This document shows, piece by piece, positions 29,468 through 39,041 of a stretch of 64,000 nucleotides of DNA. Below the pieces are notes generated by a model. That model had not been told where the DNA came from, did not search any database, and saw only the letters and a list, made by a program, of their open reading frames with translations. The DNA lies in NCBI GenBank assembly GCA_013151255.1, contig JAADIQ010000090.1, positions 1-64,000 on the forward strand. The letters run 5' to 3'. The translations under genes were made by a program, and so were the position numbers. Source of the stretch: Alphaproteobacteria bacterium. GTDB taxonomy: Bacteria > Pseudomonadota > Alphaproteobacteria > Caulobacterales > Parvularculaceae. The first letter of the stretch is position 1, and every line of letters begins with the position of its first letter.

Positions 29468-30589
29468 ATGGAAAATCTTGGCCGTTTAGGCTTTAGCGAG
29501 GAACAGGCGGACCTTTTGGAGGTCGCGACAAATTTTTGTCGTGACAAGTCGCCAATGAATAAAGTCCGTAAGTTGATTGAGGATGAGAGCGGGTATGATC
29601 GGGAGGTTTGGAAGGAGATCGTCGCGCTGGGCTGGCTGGGGATAGCCATTCCGGAGGAATATGGCGGCGTCGGCCTCAGCCTTGGCGAGGCGGCGCCGGT
29701 AATGGAGCAAATCGGCCGCTTCATGTTGGCGAGCCCGTTCCTGTCAACGACGCTAGCGGCGCAGGCGGTGTTGGCTGGTGGCACAGAGGAGCAAAAGCAA
29801 CGCCTGTTGCCGAAGATTGTCGAGGGCGCGATTGCAACGCTGGCGCTTACCGAGGACAGCGGCGACTGGGACCTGTCTCAGATCACCGCCCGCGCGGAAA
29901 AGAACGGCGATGACATCGTCCTTAGCGGTAAAAAGCTACTCGTCTGCGACGCGGCGTCGGCGCAGTGGATCATTGTCTCGGTCCGCCTCGATAATCAACC
30001 GGCGCTGGTTCTGGTTGAGCGCGCGCAGTTGCCGCAAGGCGCGTTGCGCCGAGAGACGATTATCGATGAAACCAAACGCTCTTACGCGTTGACGCTGGAT
30101 GGTATTCGGGTAGATGCGAGCGCTCTGTTCGATCCGCATAAGGCGCGCGCTGCGCTCAGCCATATTCACCTCGCCGCCAATCTTCTCGCCGCGGCGGAAA
30201 TGATCGGCGCAACGCAAGCGGTAATCGATTACACCATCGACTACCTCACCACGCGCAAACAATTCGGCAAGCTAATCGGTTCCTATCAGGCGTTGAAACA
30301 TCCGACGGTCAACGCCTTTGTCGGCTATGAGCAGGCCCGCTCGCATCTTTATAGCGCCGCGCATTGTTTTAACGAACAGGGAACCGGCGAGATTGCCACC
30401 CGGATGGCGAAGGCGGAAGCCGACAAGGCGCTATCGTACGCTGCCGACCGGTCGATACAGTTCCATGGCGCTTTCGGGTTTACCTATGATTGCGACGCAC
30501 AGCTCTATCGTCGCCGTGCCATGTGGCACGCCGCACAATTTGGCGACGCTGCCTATCACCGCAAGAAGCTGGCGGAGCTGTTGTTGTAG
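29468..30589 (+). CDS. Acyl-CoA dehydrogenase (second, divergent)
   Basis: LGWLGIAIPEEYGGVGLSLGEAAPVMEQIGR; ATRMAKAEADKALSYAADRSIQFHGAFGFTYDCDAQLYRRRA. Confidence 0.93.
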   Translation: MENLGRLGFSEEQADLLEVATNFCRDKSPMNKVRKLIEDESGYDREVWKEIVALGWLGIAIPEEYGGVGLSLGEAAPVMEQIGRFMLASPFLSTTLAAQAVLAGGTEEQKQRLLPKIVEGAIATLALTEDSGDWDLSQITARAEKNGDDIVLSGKKLLVCDAASAQWIIVSVRLDNQPALVLVERAQLPQGALRRETIIDETKRSYALTLDGIRVDASALFDPHKARAALSHIHLAANLLAAAEMIGATQAVIDYTIDYLTTRKQFGKLIGSYQALKHPTVNAFVGYEQARSHLYSAAHCFNEQGTGEIATRMAKAEADKALSYAADRSIQFHGAFGFTYDCDAQLYRRRAMWHAAQFGDAAYHRKKLAELLL

Positions 30590-30595
30590 GCGCCG

Positions 30596-31681
30596 CTACC
30601 TAAATTTCGCCTTCTCGCGAATTTTGTCTGCGAAGTGAATGGCCGCAGCGACAACAGCATAGTGTTCGCGCTGGATTTCCTCGCCGACATCGACGCTTGC
30701 GAATATCGCTCTGGCCGAGGGCGGGTCGGACTGGATTGGAACACCGGAGACGGCGGCAATTTCGCGAATACGCGCGGCCAATTGATCGGCGCCCTTGGCG
30801 ATGCAAATCGGGGCCGCGCCGGCCTCGCGATCCCAGGCTAGCGCTACGGCATAATGCGTCGGGTTGACAATAACCACATTGGCGTTCGGTACATCATGCA
30901 ACATTTTATTCTGGCTGATGGCTTGCGCGCGCTCGCGGCGGTTTTGTTTCATCGTCGGGTCGCCGTCGTTTTCCTTGCTCTCCTTTTTCGCATCCTCATG
31001 GGTCATGCGCAGGCGCTTGGCGTGCTGGTGCTGGCTCCAGGGAAGGTCGATCGCCGCAAGGCCTACGGAAAACAAAACCACGATGCCGGCAAACAACGTC
31101 ACCTCCTCCAGCAACCGCCCGGGCAAAGCTGTCGCCGGCGACAACACATCCGCCGGCAGGGTTGAGAAGCGTTGCATGAAGAAGGCGCCGAACAGCGTGA
31201 AGATCACCAGCAGCTTTAGGCTGCTCTTTGCAAATTCAACCAGCCCCTGGGTTCCATATTTTTTCTTGGCGTTTGCCGTCAAAGAAAGTCTTGAAAATTT
31301 CGGATTTATTTTCGACGGCGCAAAGGTGATGGCGCGCTGCGCGATTAACGCCAGGAGCGAGGCCAGTGCCGGCAGGAAGAAAAACAACGACACGGCGTTC
31401 ATGGTGTCCATCCATAATGACTGGATGAAGACGCCGCCCGATGCGTTGAGCGCTTGCTCGGTAATCATTTCCGGATATTTCAGCAGGCTCGACAACACAG
31501 TCGCCAACCCGCTGACCGCGCCGCCGGCGAGGATGATGGCGAGGTAGAGACCGATATAGCTGGCGGCGGAGTTTAACTCTTTGGACTGAGAGACATCGCC
31601 ATCACGCCGCGCCTTTTCCATGCGCGCGGGGCTGGCGTCCTGCGACTTTTCCTGGCCATCGTCTTTGTCGCCTTCGCTCAT
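30596..31681 (-). CDS. flhB: Flagellar biosynthesis protein FlhB
   Basis: 361 aa; VVIVNPTHYAVALAWDRE contains the NPTH autocleavage site; adjacent fliR/flhA. Confidence 0.96.
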   Translation of the reverse strand: MSEGDKDDGQEKSQDASPARMEKARRDGDVSQSKELNSAASYIGLYLAIILAGGAVSGLATVLSSLLKYPEMITEQALNASGGVFIQSLWMDTMNAVSLFFFLPALASLLALIAQRAITFAPSKINPKFSRLSLTANAKKKYGTQGLVEFAKSSLKLLVIFTLFGAFFMQRFSTLPADVLSPATALPGRLLEEVTLFAGIVVLFSVGLAAIDLPWSQHQHAKRLRMTHEDAKKESKENDGDPTMKQNRRERAQAISQNKMLHDVPNANVVIVNPTHYAVALAWDREAGAAPICIAKGADQLAARIREIAAVSGVPIQSDPPSARAIFASVDVGEEIQREHYAVVAAAIHFADKIREKAKFR

Positions 31682-32469
31682 AAAGCCCCCGCGAGGAAGT
31701 CCAGCAACACCCGCTCAAAGCCGGCGAGCCAGTCATTCAAAATGACCGGAGCGGCAACTGCAAACAGCGCAAAGCCGGCCAGCGTAATCGCTGGCGCGCC
31801 GATGAAGGCGGCCATCAATTGCGGCATTGCGCGGTTGGCGGCGGCGAGCGCCATGGTGTAGACAAAGCCAAGCACGATAAACGGCGAGGCGAGGGTGATC
31901 GATTTTGTCAGCGCCGCTGCGACGCGATGCGTGGTCCACTCGGCGGTGTCGCTGGCGCCCGGAAAAACCCCGAACGGAAAAACCTCATAAGCCTCGCCAA
32001 GCGCGCGGGCGAGATGGAAATGGATGCCGGCGCTGACCGCAAGGGTGACGCCGGCCATCACCAGGATGGCGGTGAAGGGCGATTCTGAATCGAAGCCGAT
32101 ATTCGGGCCGAACAGTTGGGACAACGACAAATGCTGGGCGATCATTGCGCCGGCTATTTGCAAGACAAACACCAATATCCGCAGCGCGAAGCCGATAAGC
32201 AGGCCGACCATCGCTTCGGCTGCATAAATCTCCACGACATCGGCGAGCGTTGCGATCTCTGCGGCGCGCGCATCGTCATAGACCATAGGCGCGAGAACGA
32301 TGGTAAAAGCGATCGCGACAGTGAGGCGCACGCGAACCGGTATTGCGCGCTCGCCAATGCCGGGGGCGAAAAATGCAATTGCTGAAATCCGCATGAAGAT
32401 GGCGCCGAGGGCGAAAATCGCCGGCGCTGCGTCCTCGAACACGGGCGCGAAATATTCAAGCGCCATCAT
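31678..32469 (-). CDS. fliR: Flagellar biosynthetic protein FliR
   Basis: 263 aa multi-TM protein between flhA and flhB; FFAPGIGERAIPVRVRLTVAIAFTIVLAP. Confidence 0.93.
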   Translation of the reverse strand: MMALEYFAPVFEDAAPAIFALGAIFMRISAIAFFAPGIGERAIPVRVRLTVAIAFTIVLAPMVYDDARAAEIATLADVVEIYAAEAMVGLLIGFALRILVFVLQIAGAMIAQHLSLSQLFGPNIGFDSESPFTAILVMAGVTLAVSAGIHFHLARALGEAYEVFPFGVFPGASDTAEWTTHRVAAALTKSITLASPFIVLGFVYTMALAAANRAMPQLMAAFIGAPAITLAGFALFAVAAPVILNDWLAGFERVLLDFLAGAL

Positions 32470-32475
32470 CGCGGG

Positions 32476-34560
32476 CTATGCAACGCCGAGGAGCGTTGGT
32501 TTGACGGTCGGGTCAATCTCCTCATAGGAGATGACGGGATTGCGAATTTTCTTGGCGTGCAGGACCGTGCGGATAAATCTGCGCCGTTTGGCGGAGGTGA
32601 CGACGGCGGGAAAAATGCTCTGCTGGGCGGCTTTATTTATCTGTGCAAGGACAGATTGTGCAAAGCGGTTGAATTCCTCTGGCGGCAGTGAAATATCGCT
32701 ATGATTGGTCTCGCTGACAGTTTCATGCTCGGTGAATATATCTTCCCAGTTCGCGCCAATCTGGATCAGGGGCAGGTTTCCGTCACCGTCCTGGATTTTC
32801 GAGATAAACTGCCGGGATATGCGTTGGCGAACATATTCGTTGACGTCTTCCGGGCTGGCGAACATTGCGCGCCCGTCGGCAATCGCCTCCAATACAACGG
32901 GGAGGTTTTTCACCGGCACCATTTCGTCGAGCAAGAGACGGATGACGGATTGGACGAACTCAACCGGGATTTTGTCGGGCACGAATTCGTCGATCAGCTG
33001 GCGATTGGCGGCGGCGCGGTCAGCATCGGTGGTTTTTGAAAACTCATCGAAGATACGGCGGATCGACCGGCGGGTCGCCAGCCGCGAGAAATTCTGTTTG
33101 ATGGTTTCGAGAAGGTGCGTGGAGATAACCTCGGCCGGGTCGATCACCGCCAGCCCCATCGCTTGCGCATTGTCGCGTTCGGATTTTTCAATCCAGCGCG
33201 CCGGCGCATGATAGACCGGCTCTTGCGTATCCTTGCCGGGAAAGGGCAGCGCGTCGATGTCGTCTGCGATCACCAGGACGCGGTCGGAATATAACATTCC
33301 CTTTGCCGCGGTGACGCCTTGGACTTTTATCAAATATTCGTTGGGCGCAAGGTTTAGATTATCCGTCAGCCGGATTGGCGAGATGATGAAACCAAATTCG
33401 CTGGCGATATAATGGCGAATTTTGACGATGCGCGGCTCCAGCCCGTGGACATTGTCGAGCGCTAGCGGAATGAGATCGCCGGCAAACTCCAAATGGATTT
33501 CATCGACATCAAGCAGGTCGCCAAGCGGTTTTTGTTTATCGACCGGTTTTGCGTCCGGTGTTATTTGCGCGGCCGCTTTAGCTTTTTCCTGGCTCTGATA
33601 GACCCGGTAGGCGCAGATGAGAAAAGCCGATGCGCCAACGAAAAACGGAATAAACGGAAGCCCCGGCAGAAGCGCGAACGCCCCCAGGATAACGCCGACG
33701 GTGCCGAGCGCGAGCGGATTTGTGCCGAGCTGTATTACCATCGCCTTATCAGCGGAGCCAATCACCCCGCCCTTCGACAACAGCAACGCAGAGGCGATGG
33801 AAATGATTACGGCGGGGATTTGCGTTACCAACCCGTCGCCAACGGTGAGAATGGAATAAGTCGATACCGCTTCCTGCATCGACAGCCCGTGCACGCTGAG
33901 GCCCATGCCGAGACCGACCACAAGGTTGAGCAGCGTAATCATCAGCCCGGCGATAGCGTCGCCTTTAACAAACTTTGAGGCGCCGTCCAGCGAACCGAAA
34001 AACGTTGTTTCATCCTGCTCAATCCGGCGGCGTTCCTTCGCCTCGTCATGGCTGATGGCGCCGGCGGCGACATCGCTGTCAATCGCCAGCTGTTTGCCGG
34101 GCATGCCGTCAAGCGCAAACCGCGCGCCAACCTCGGCCATGCGCCCGGCGCCTTTGGTGATGACCAAAAAGTTGACAATCAACAGGACGCCGAACACCAC
34201 CATGCCAAGCAGGATGTTGCCGCCCATAACAAACATCGCAAAGCCGTGGATGACGCTGCCCGCCGCATCCGGTCCGGTGTGTCCCTGGCTGATGATCAGT
34301 TTCGTTGAAGAGACGTTGAGCGACAGGCGCAAAATCAACGATGCCAGAAGCACCGTTGGGAAAGCTGAGAAGTCGAGCGGGCGTTCGGAAAACAGTGTGA
34401 TGGTGAAAATCAGGATCGCCAGCGCGAACGACATCGTCAGCCCGATATCGACCATCACCGCCGGCACCGGGACGACCATCATGACGATGATCGACATCAG
34501 GCCGAGCGCCAGCAAGACAGTCGCCTGTCCCGGGATATTAAAATTTATGACGCGGTCCAT
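32476..34560 (-). CDS. flhA: Flagellar biosynthesis protein FlhA
   Basis: 694 aa; FPTVLLASLILRLSLNVSSTKLII...FVKGDAIAGLMITLLNLVVGLGMGLSVHG FHIPEP-type protein. Confidence 0.97.
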   Translation of the reverse strand: MDRVINFNIPGQATVLLALGLMSIIVMMVVPVPAVMVDIGLTMSFALAILIFTITLFSERPLDFSAFPTVLLASLILRLSLNVSSTKLIISQGHTGPDAAGSVIHGFAMFVMGGNILLGMVVFGVLLIVNFLVITKGAGRMAEVGARFALDGMPGKQLAIDSDVAAGAISHDEAKERRRIEQDETTFFGSLDGASKFVKGDAIAGLMITLLNLVVGLGMGLSVHGLSMQEAVSTYSILTVGDGLVTQIPAVIISIASALLLSKGGVIGSADKAMVIQLGTNPLALGTVGVILGAFALLPGLPFIPFFVGASAFLICAYRVYQSQEKAKAAAQITPDAKPVDKQKPLGDLLDVDEIHLEFAGDLIPLALDNVHGLEPRIVKIRHYIASEFGFIISPIRLTDNLNLAPNEYLIKVQGVTAAKGMLYSDRVLVIADDIDALPFPGKDTQEPVYHAPARWIEKSERDNAQAMGLAVIDPAEVISTHLLETIKQNFSRLATRRSIRRIFDEFSKTTDADRAAANRQLIDEFVPDKIPVEFVQSVIRLLLDEMVPVKNLPVVLEAIADGRAMFASPEDVNEYVRQRISRQFISKIQDGDGNLPLIQIGANWEDIFTEHETVSETNHSDISLPPEEFNRFAQSVLAQINKAAQQSIFPAVVTSAKRRRFIRTVLHAKKIRNPVISYEEIDPTVKPTLLGVA

Positions 34561-34582
34561 AATCTGTGCTTTCCGGGCGCGG

Positions 34583-34849
34583 CTAAACGCCGGCGATCAC
34601 GGACAAAACCGTGTCGTTAAAAAGCCGAACCAGAATGCGCGCCATATATCCGGAGCACATCCAGAAAACCAACACCATGACAAAGAGTTTGGGCGCAAAT
34701 GTCAGGGTCAATTCCTGTATCGAGGTGAGCGCCTGAAACAGGCCGACAACGATGCCGACAACCAGCGCAGCGCCGATCATCGGCGCGCCCATCCACAGGC
34801 CGGCCCATAAAAATTCCTGTAAGAGCGCAACAATATCGCTTTCGTTCAT
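34583..34849 (-). CDS. fliQ: Flagellar biosynthetic protein FliQ
   Basis: 88 aa; GAPMIGAALVVGIVVGLFQALTSIQELTLTFAPKL. Confidence 0.95.
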   Translation of the reverse strand: MNESDIVALLQEFLWAGLWMGAPMIGAALVVGIVVGLFQALTSIQELTLTFAPKLFVMVLVFWMCSGYMARILVRLFNDTVLSVIAGV

Positions 34850-34864
34850 GTCATTCCTGCGGGG

Positions 34865-35185
34865 TTAAACCGGCATACGGATTAATTCTTGATAGGCTTC
34901 AACGACTTTATTGCGCACGGTAACGGCGGTCTCGACCGCAAGCTCCGCCGCGGCCATGGCTTGCACGACCGAGTGCGGGTCGGCGTTGCCGGTGAGCAAA
35001 GCCTGTCCAGCTTGCTCGCCCTGGGCGACGGTTTTGGCGAGATTATGAACGGCTTCAAAGGCGGGATTTTGTTTTATCTCGCCGGCTTTCGGCGCCGCTG
35101 TCGCCATCGGTCCCGCGCCCGCGCCGGTTAACGCCGACTTTGCGAGATTATAGTTTTGCGTCGCCTGAAATGCTGCAAGTTTCAT
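34865..35185 (-). CDS. fliE: Flagellar hook-basal body complex protein FliE
   Basis: 106 aa; LTGNADPHSVVQAMAAAELAVETAVTVRNKVVEAYQELIRMPV. Confidence 0.95.
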   Translation of the reverse strand: MKLAAFQATQNYNLAKSALTGAGAGPMATAAPKAGEIKQNPAFEAVHNLAKTVAQGEQAGQALLTGNADPHSVVQAMAAAELAVETAVTVRNKVVEAYQELIRMPV

Positions 35186-35195
35186 GGGCCGCCTC

Positions 35196-35588
35196 CTATC
35201 GTTTCAAAATATCGAGCAGCGAGGTATACATTTCCCGCGCTTGTTTAAGCACCTGAAGGCCGGCGTCATAGGACCGGGTCGCCTCGCGTGCATCGGCAAA
35301 TTCAGTCATTATGCTGACATTAGACATCGTCACATAGCCCTTCTCATCAGCGAAGGGATGGGAGGGGTCGAAAACGGTCTCGCGCGGCGCGGGGTCGAGA
35401 TATTGCCGACCGATCTCAAGCCGGCTTTCACCGGTTGCGCGGTCATAGACGGTGTTAAAAGTGACCAGCTTGCGCTGATAGCCATGAGTATCGACATTGG
35501 CGATATTTTCGCTGACGACTTGCATGCGTTGGGCTTGCGCTTGCATGCCGGAAACCGCGAGGGCTGAAATTTTTTCAAATGGGTTCAT
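35196..35588 (-). CDS. flgC: Flagellar basal-body rod protein FlgC
   Basis: 130 aa; ALAVSGMQAQAQRMQVVSENIANVDT...GYVTMSNVSIMTEFADAREATRSYDAGLQVL. Confidence 0.95.
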   Translation of the reverse strand: MNPFEKISALAVSGMQAQAQRMQVVSENIANVDTHGYQRKLVTFNTVYDRATGESRLEIGRQYLDPAPRETVFDPSHPFADEKGYVTMSNVSIMTEFADAREATRSYDAGLQVLKQAREMYTSLLDILKR

Positions 35589-35598
35589 GACGCGCCTC

Positions 35599-35943
35599 CT
35601 ATCGCCGGCCGATGCTGGTGCGCAGCATGGTCATTGCTTTTGAATAAATCGCCATGGCCGTTTCATGATCGCGCAGCGCGCCGGAACTGCGCGACATCTG
35701 GTCTTCCAGCGATACGGTGTTGCCGTTTGGCGAAGGATCGCCCGTAGTGATGGGCTCCACTCGGAACTCGACCGCGCCGGTCCGTTGCGCGCGCGCAAAC
35801 GCGTCGCTGAACGGTTCCATATCTTTCGCTTTGAAACCGGGCGTATCAGAATTGGCGATGTTTTCAGCGATTACGGCGTGACGCTGAACGGCGTGGCGCG
35901 CCATCGCTGATGCGATTTCAAGGATGTTGAGATTTTGAAGCAT
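35599..35943 (-). CDS. flgB: Flagellar basal-body rod protein FlgB
   Basis: 114 aa; RHAVIAENIANSDTPGFKAKDMEPF. Confidence 0.94.
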   Translation of the reverse strand: MLQNLNILEIASAMARHAVQRHAVIAENIANSDTPGFKAKDMEPFSDAFARAQRTGAVEFRVEPITTGDPSPNGNTVSLEDQMSRSSGALRDHETAMAIYSKAMTMLRTSIGRR

Positions 35944-36039
35944 GACGTGCGCCTCGCATTAATAGTCTGCTAAGCATAACTGCACGCATAAGTTGAATTA
36001 AGTATTAATTACCCGCATTAGTAAAAGTGTTTGGAAAAA

Positions 36040-36891
36040 TTATCCGCGCGAAAGCGCGTTGGAGAGGATCAGATTGATGGTCTGCGCGCCGCCGGTCGGC
36101 GGGGCTGACAAGATGCTAAGCGCGGCCATGCCCGGGGTTGATGCGCTCGGTCCGTTCTCTATTTCCTTGCGCAGGAAGAACCGTTGCAGGGCGTCTTCAA
36201 CCGCCTCTGAGTCAGAAAAAACCGATGGCGAGCTTGAACCGAAGATCGCTTCGGCTTTACGCATAAAAATATCGCGTTGCTGATCGAGATCAACCGCCCC
36301 GATTGTCGCGGGCAGTCCCAGCGCCGCTTCCATGACCGCGCGCACCGGTCGCTGTCCCATAATCTGAAACCATTTCACTCCGTCGGACGAAGAATTGTCT
36401 GCGATACGCGCGATTTCTCGCCGGAAGTTCATGGCCAGGCGGATGTCGGTGTCGACTTCGCCGACGCGCTCTTCGAAACTGCGGTCTATATATTGAGTGG
36501 CGATTTCCTCACGGAAAGACGAGAGCAAAATTCGCGAGCCGGCGAAGTTGCCATAGCCGAAACGTTCAGAAAAATCCCGCCAGCGCTGGTCGTTGATGCG
36601 GTTGGCGAAAGCGTCGCTGTCTTCCGTGCCTTCTTCAAGGATGCGCTGGATGAGCGCCTTTTTATCGATTTCATCGGAAAGGCCAAAGGCGCCGAGCGCG
36701 ACGGTTAGCAACCGGCGGTCATTAACGAGGTCCGCTGCGGTCGCGGCGCCGGAAACTTTTTCCTTGAAATAATCGACATTGCGCAATGTTAAGGCGTCAT
36801 TGGTAAAAACTTCTCTCTGACGCGCCTCCGTCTGGTTGAAAACGCGCCAGCCGAGAAAACCGCTGAGCGGAATTGCAGGTGAAAAACTCAT
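36040..36891 (-). CDS. DUF1217-like flagellar cluster protein
   Basis: 283 aa; SGFLGWRVFNQTEARQREVFTNDALTLRNVDYFKEKVSGAATAADLVNDRRLLTVALGAFGL. Confidence 0.75.
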   Translation of the reverse strand: MSFSPAIPLSGFLGWRVFNQTEARQREVFTNDALTLRNVDYFKEKVSGAATAADLVNDRRLLTVALGAFGLSDEIDKKALIQRILEEGTEDSDAFANRINDQRWRDFSERFGYGNFAGSRILLSSFREEIATQYIDRSFEERVGEVDTDIRLAMNFRREIARIADNSSSDGVKWFQIMGQRPVRAVMEAALGLPATIGAVDLDQQRDIFMRKAEAIFGSSSPSVFSDSEAVEDALQRFFLRKEIENGPSASTPGMAALSILSAPPTGGAQTINLILSNALSRG

Positions 36892-37295
36892 GGCGCGCCC
36901 TCGCGCCGGGCAAGCATCGCTTTTTCGATCGGAAAAAGCCTTTTGAGGGCGCGCATAACAAGGAAAAATTTTTCTTCGCCAGCAGCGCTTCGCGCCCGAG
37001 CCAGCTCTTGCGCGGAATGGCCGGTGAAAATTTTAGACAGCTGGTCAATTCCGTCTCTAACCTGACGCATCGCCTCATCCGGTTTGGCCTGTCCGGCCAA
37101 CGCCAGTTGCGCAATATAATATATCCGTGTCAGCGGCGTGTTTGCGTCTTGCGGTGAGATGGCGTCGCGGCTGCGCAGGATGGAAACATTACTACTGCGC
37201 ACGCGTATTCGCGCTGCACGATCACCGTTCTGCAACAAGACGCCGTTGACCAGCACTTTTTCGTTGGGTTTGAGTTTTAGCACAAGCCCGGTCAT
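36888..37295 (-). CDS. flbT: Flagellum biosynthesis repressor FlbT
   Basis: 135 aa; LVLKLKPNEKVLVNGVLLQNGDRAARIRVRSSNVSILRSRDAI. Confidence 0.92.
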   Translation of the reverse strand: MTGLVLKLKPNEKVLVNGVLLQNGDRAARIRVRSSNVSILRSRDAISPQDANTPLTRIYYIAQLALAGQAKPDEAMRQVRDGIDQLSKIFTGHSAQELARARSAAGEEKFFLVMRALKRLFPIEKAMLARREGAP

Positions 37296-37300
37296 GGCGT

Positions 37301-37684
37301 TTATTCACTCACACAGACGTTAAGGCCGGTCATTATGTTGCGATTGATTTCAATCAGCGGTTCTGCGGAAAGGCTGGTGTCGCCGCTCAACAATCTTTTG
37401 GTGTGATACTGGGTGAACTCGAACAGAAAGAACAGTTGCCCCCGCAGGGAAGCGGGCAGGGCGTTTTCATGGCTGGACACATCAGCGCCGATGGTAGTCC
37501 AAAGCTCAAGGTTCCAGCTGAGCGCATCAATATAGGATGAGTGATTGTTTATTTTATTTTCTTCAGCGGTTGAGAGCGCGCTGGTTAGCCGTAAAAACAA
37601 GTTGTATTCTATGCTACGCGGCGTGCCGGTTGATTTCGCTGACGTTTCATATGCGCGGCGCGCCAAATTCGTATTTCTTACCAT
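37301..37684 (-). CDS. flaF: Flagellar biosynthesis regulator FlaF
   Basis: 127 aa; ARRAYETSAKSTGTPRSIEYNLFLRLTSAL...LWTTIGADVSSHENALPASLRGQLFFLFEFTQYHT. Confidence 0.9.
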   Translation of the reverse strand: MVRNTNLARRAYETSAKSTGTPRSIEYNLFLRLTSALSTAEENKINNHSSYIDALSWNLELWTTIGADVSSHENALPASLRGQLFFLFEFTQYHTKRLLSGDTSLSAEPLIEINRNIMTGLNVCVSE

Positions 37685-37709
37685 TATAACCCCATAATCC
37701 CTATACAGA

Positions 37710-37742
37710 TAAAGAACCCGCGAAAGCCGAAGCCTTCGCGGG
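37710..37742 (-). terminator. Terminator-like hairpin downstream of flagellin
   Basis: - strand CCCGCGAAGGC-TTCG-GCTTTCGCGGG (11-bp stem, UUCG tetraloop) then TTCTTTAT. Confidence 0.65.
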
Positions 37743-37750
37743 CGTTAGTC

Positions 37751-38947
37751 TTACCGGAACAACCCAAGAATGGCGTTCGGCGCTTGGTTGGCGATGGACA
37801 ACGCCTGAATGCCAAGCTGTTGTTGCACCTGTAAGGATTGCAACCGGGCGGAAGCTTCCTCAAGGTCAGCGTCGACCAAGGCGCCGATGCCTGTTTTGAG
37901 GGCGTCCGTCAGATTGGAGATGAACGTGGTCTGAATGTCGATACGTTTTTGGGCCGAGCCAAATTCCGCCGCAGCGTCAACCGCGGTTTGGATCAGACCT
38001 TCAATCGATACCAGCGCAGCAGAGGCGCCGGCGCCGGTGCTGACATTAAGCGCATTCAAGGCGCCTAGACCGCCGCCAGAACCGTCAGTGACACCTACTT
38101 CAATGGCGACGGTAGAGCCGCTTGCATTGGTAATATCAACCTGCGCGTCCGTCGTTGAGGCTACGCCAGTTGAAAACGCGACAGTAATGCCGGTTAGGCC
38201 AGCGTTGTTGATCAGGTTGGTAATGCCCTGGCCGACATCGTTGAGATCGTCACCGGTCTGGACTTCATAGTTGAAACGGCGGCCGTCAATTTTTACCTCA
38301 TAGATGTCGCCGGCGGTGAAGGTCGCACCATTGTCGATATCAAGAGCGAAGACATTGGTGTCGGCAACCAGCTGAGCGGCTGAATCACCGCCGCCATTAA
38401 CGCCGGTGGTAGACGCCGCAAGACCGGCAACCGCAACGCCAGCCACTGTTTCCAGGCTAACGCGCGCAATTGAGATCGGCGCGGCCGTCACGGTGCCGCT
38501 GGAATCCCGGTTCAATGAAGCAAGGATGTTTACATTGGCGCCGGATTTCAGAAGGTTAAGGCCGTTAAATTGGGCGGCGTCAACGATCGATGTGATTTGA
38601 TTGCGGAGTTGGCCGACATCGGTTTGAATTTTCGTCCGGTCAACATTTTCTTCCTGAGCGGCAACGATTAGCCCTTTCATCTCCGTCAGAAGTTCAGTGA
38701 TTTGCTCCGCCGCGCCGCGTGCAACAGCTACCGTTGAAGAACCGAGATTGAGCGAGCTTGAAATCGCCTTAAACCCCTGAACGTCGGATTGCATAACGGT
38801 TGAAATGGCGAAGATCGCAGCATTGTCTCTGGCGCTGCCAACCTTTTTACCGGTTGAGATTTGCTCCTGCACAGTTGCAAGTCCTGCATTGACTGTGCGA
38901 AGGTTTTGTAGCGCGATCATGGCGCTGGTATTTGTCAATAGGCTCAT
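37751..38947 (-). CDS. Flagellin
   Basis: 398 aa; N-terminal MSLLTNTSAMIALQNLRTVNAGLATVQEQISTGKKVGSARDNAA, C-terminal LQVQQQLGIQALSIANQAPNAILGLFR. Confidence 0.97.
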   Translation of the reverse strand: MSLLTNTSAMIALQNLRTVNAGLATVQEQISTGKKVGSARDNAAIFAISTVMQSDVQGFKAISSSLNLGSSTVAVARGAAEQITELLTEMKGLIVAAQEENVDRTKIQTDVGQLRNQITSIVDAAQFNGLNLLKSGANVNILASLNRDSSGTVTAAPISIARVSLETVAGVAVAGLAASTTGVNGGGDSAAQLVADTNVFALDIDNGATFTAGDIYEVKIDGRRFNYEVQTGDDLNDVGQGITNLINNAGLTGITVAFSTGVASTTDAQVDITNASGSTVAIEVGVTDGSGGGLGALNALNVSTGAGASAALVSIEGLIQTAVDAAAEFGSAQKRIDIQTTFISNLTDALKTGIGALVDADLEEASARLQSLQVQQQLGIQALSIANQAPNAILGLFR

Positions 38948-39021
38948 TTTGATACTCCGTGTGGGATCGGTCAGTTAAAAAACTGGTGATTGTGCGCCCG
39001 ACCTCGCAAGGGAGTTGCCGG

Positions 39022-39041
39022 TTACAAGTCTTTGCTTGTAA
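39022..39041 (-). promoter_or_regulatory. Hairpin in flagellin upstream/5'UTR region
   Basis: TTACAAG-6 nt-CTTGTAA perfect 7-bp inverted repeat ~75 nt upstream of flagellin ATG. Confidence 0.45.

Noticed and set aside
33905-34810. 301-aa + strand ORF opposite flhA
   Set aside because: Antisense to conserved flhA/fliQ; no domain signal.
35944-36039. TTAA-rich stretch upstream of flgB (TTAAGTATTAATTA) as CtrA or sigma-54 site
   Set aside because: Spacing between TTAA units is 3 nt and no GG/GC -24/-12 pattern; AT-rich promoter region is the simpler view.
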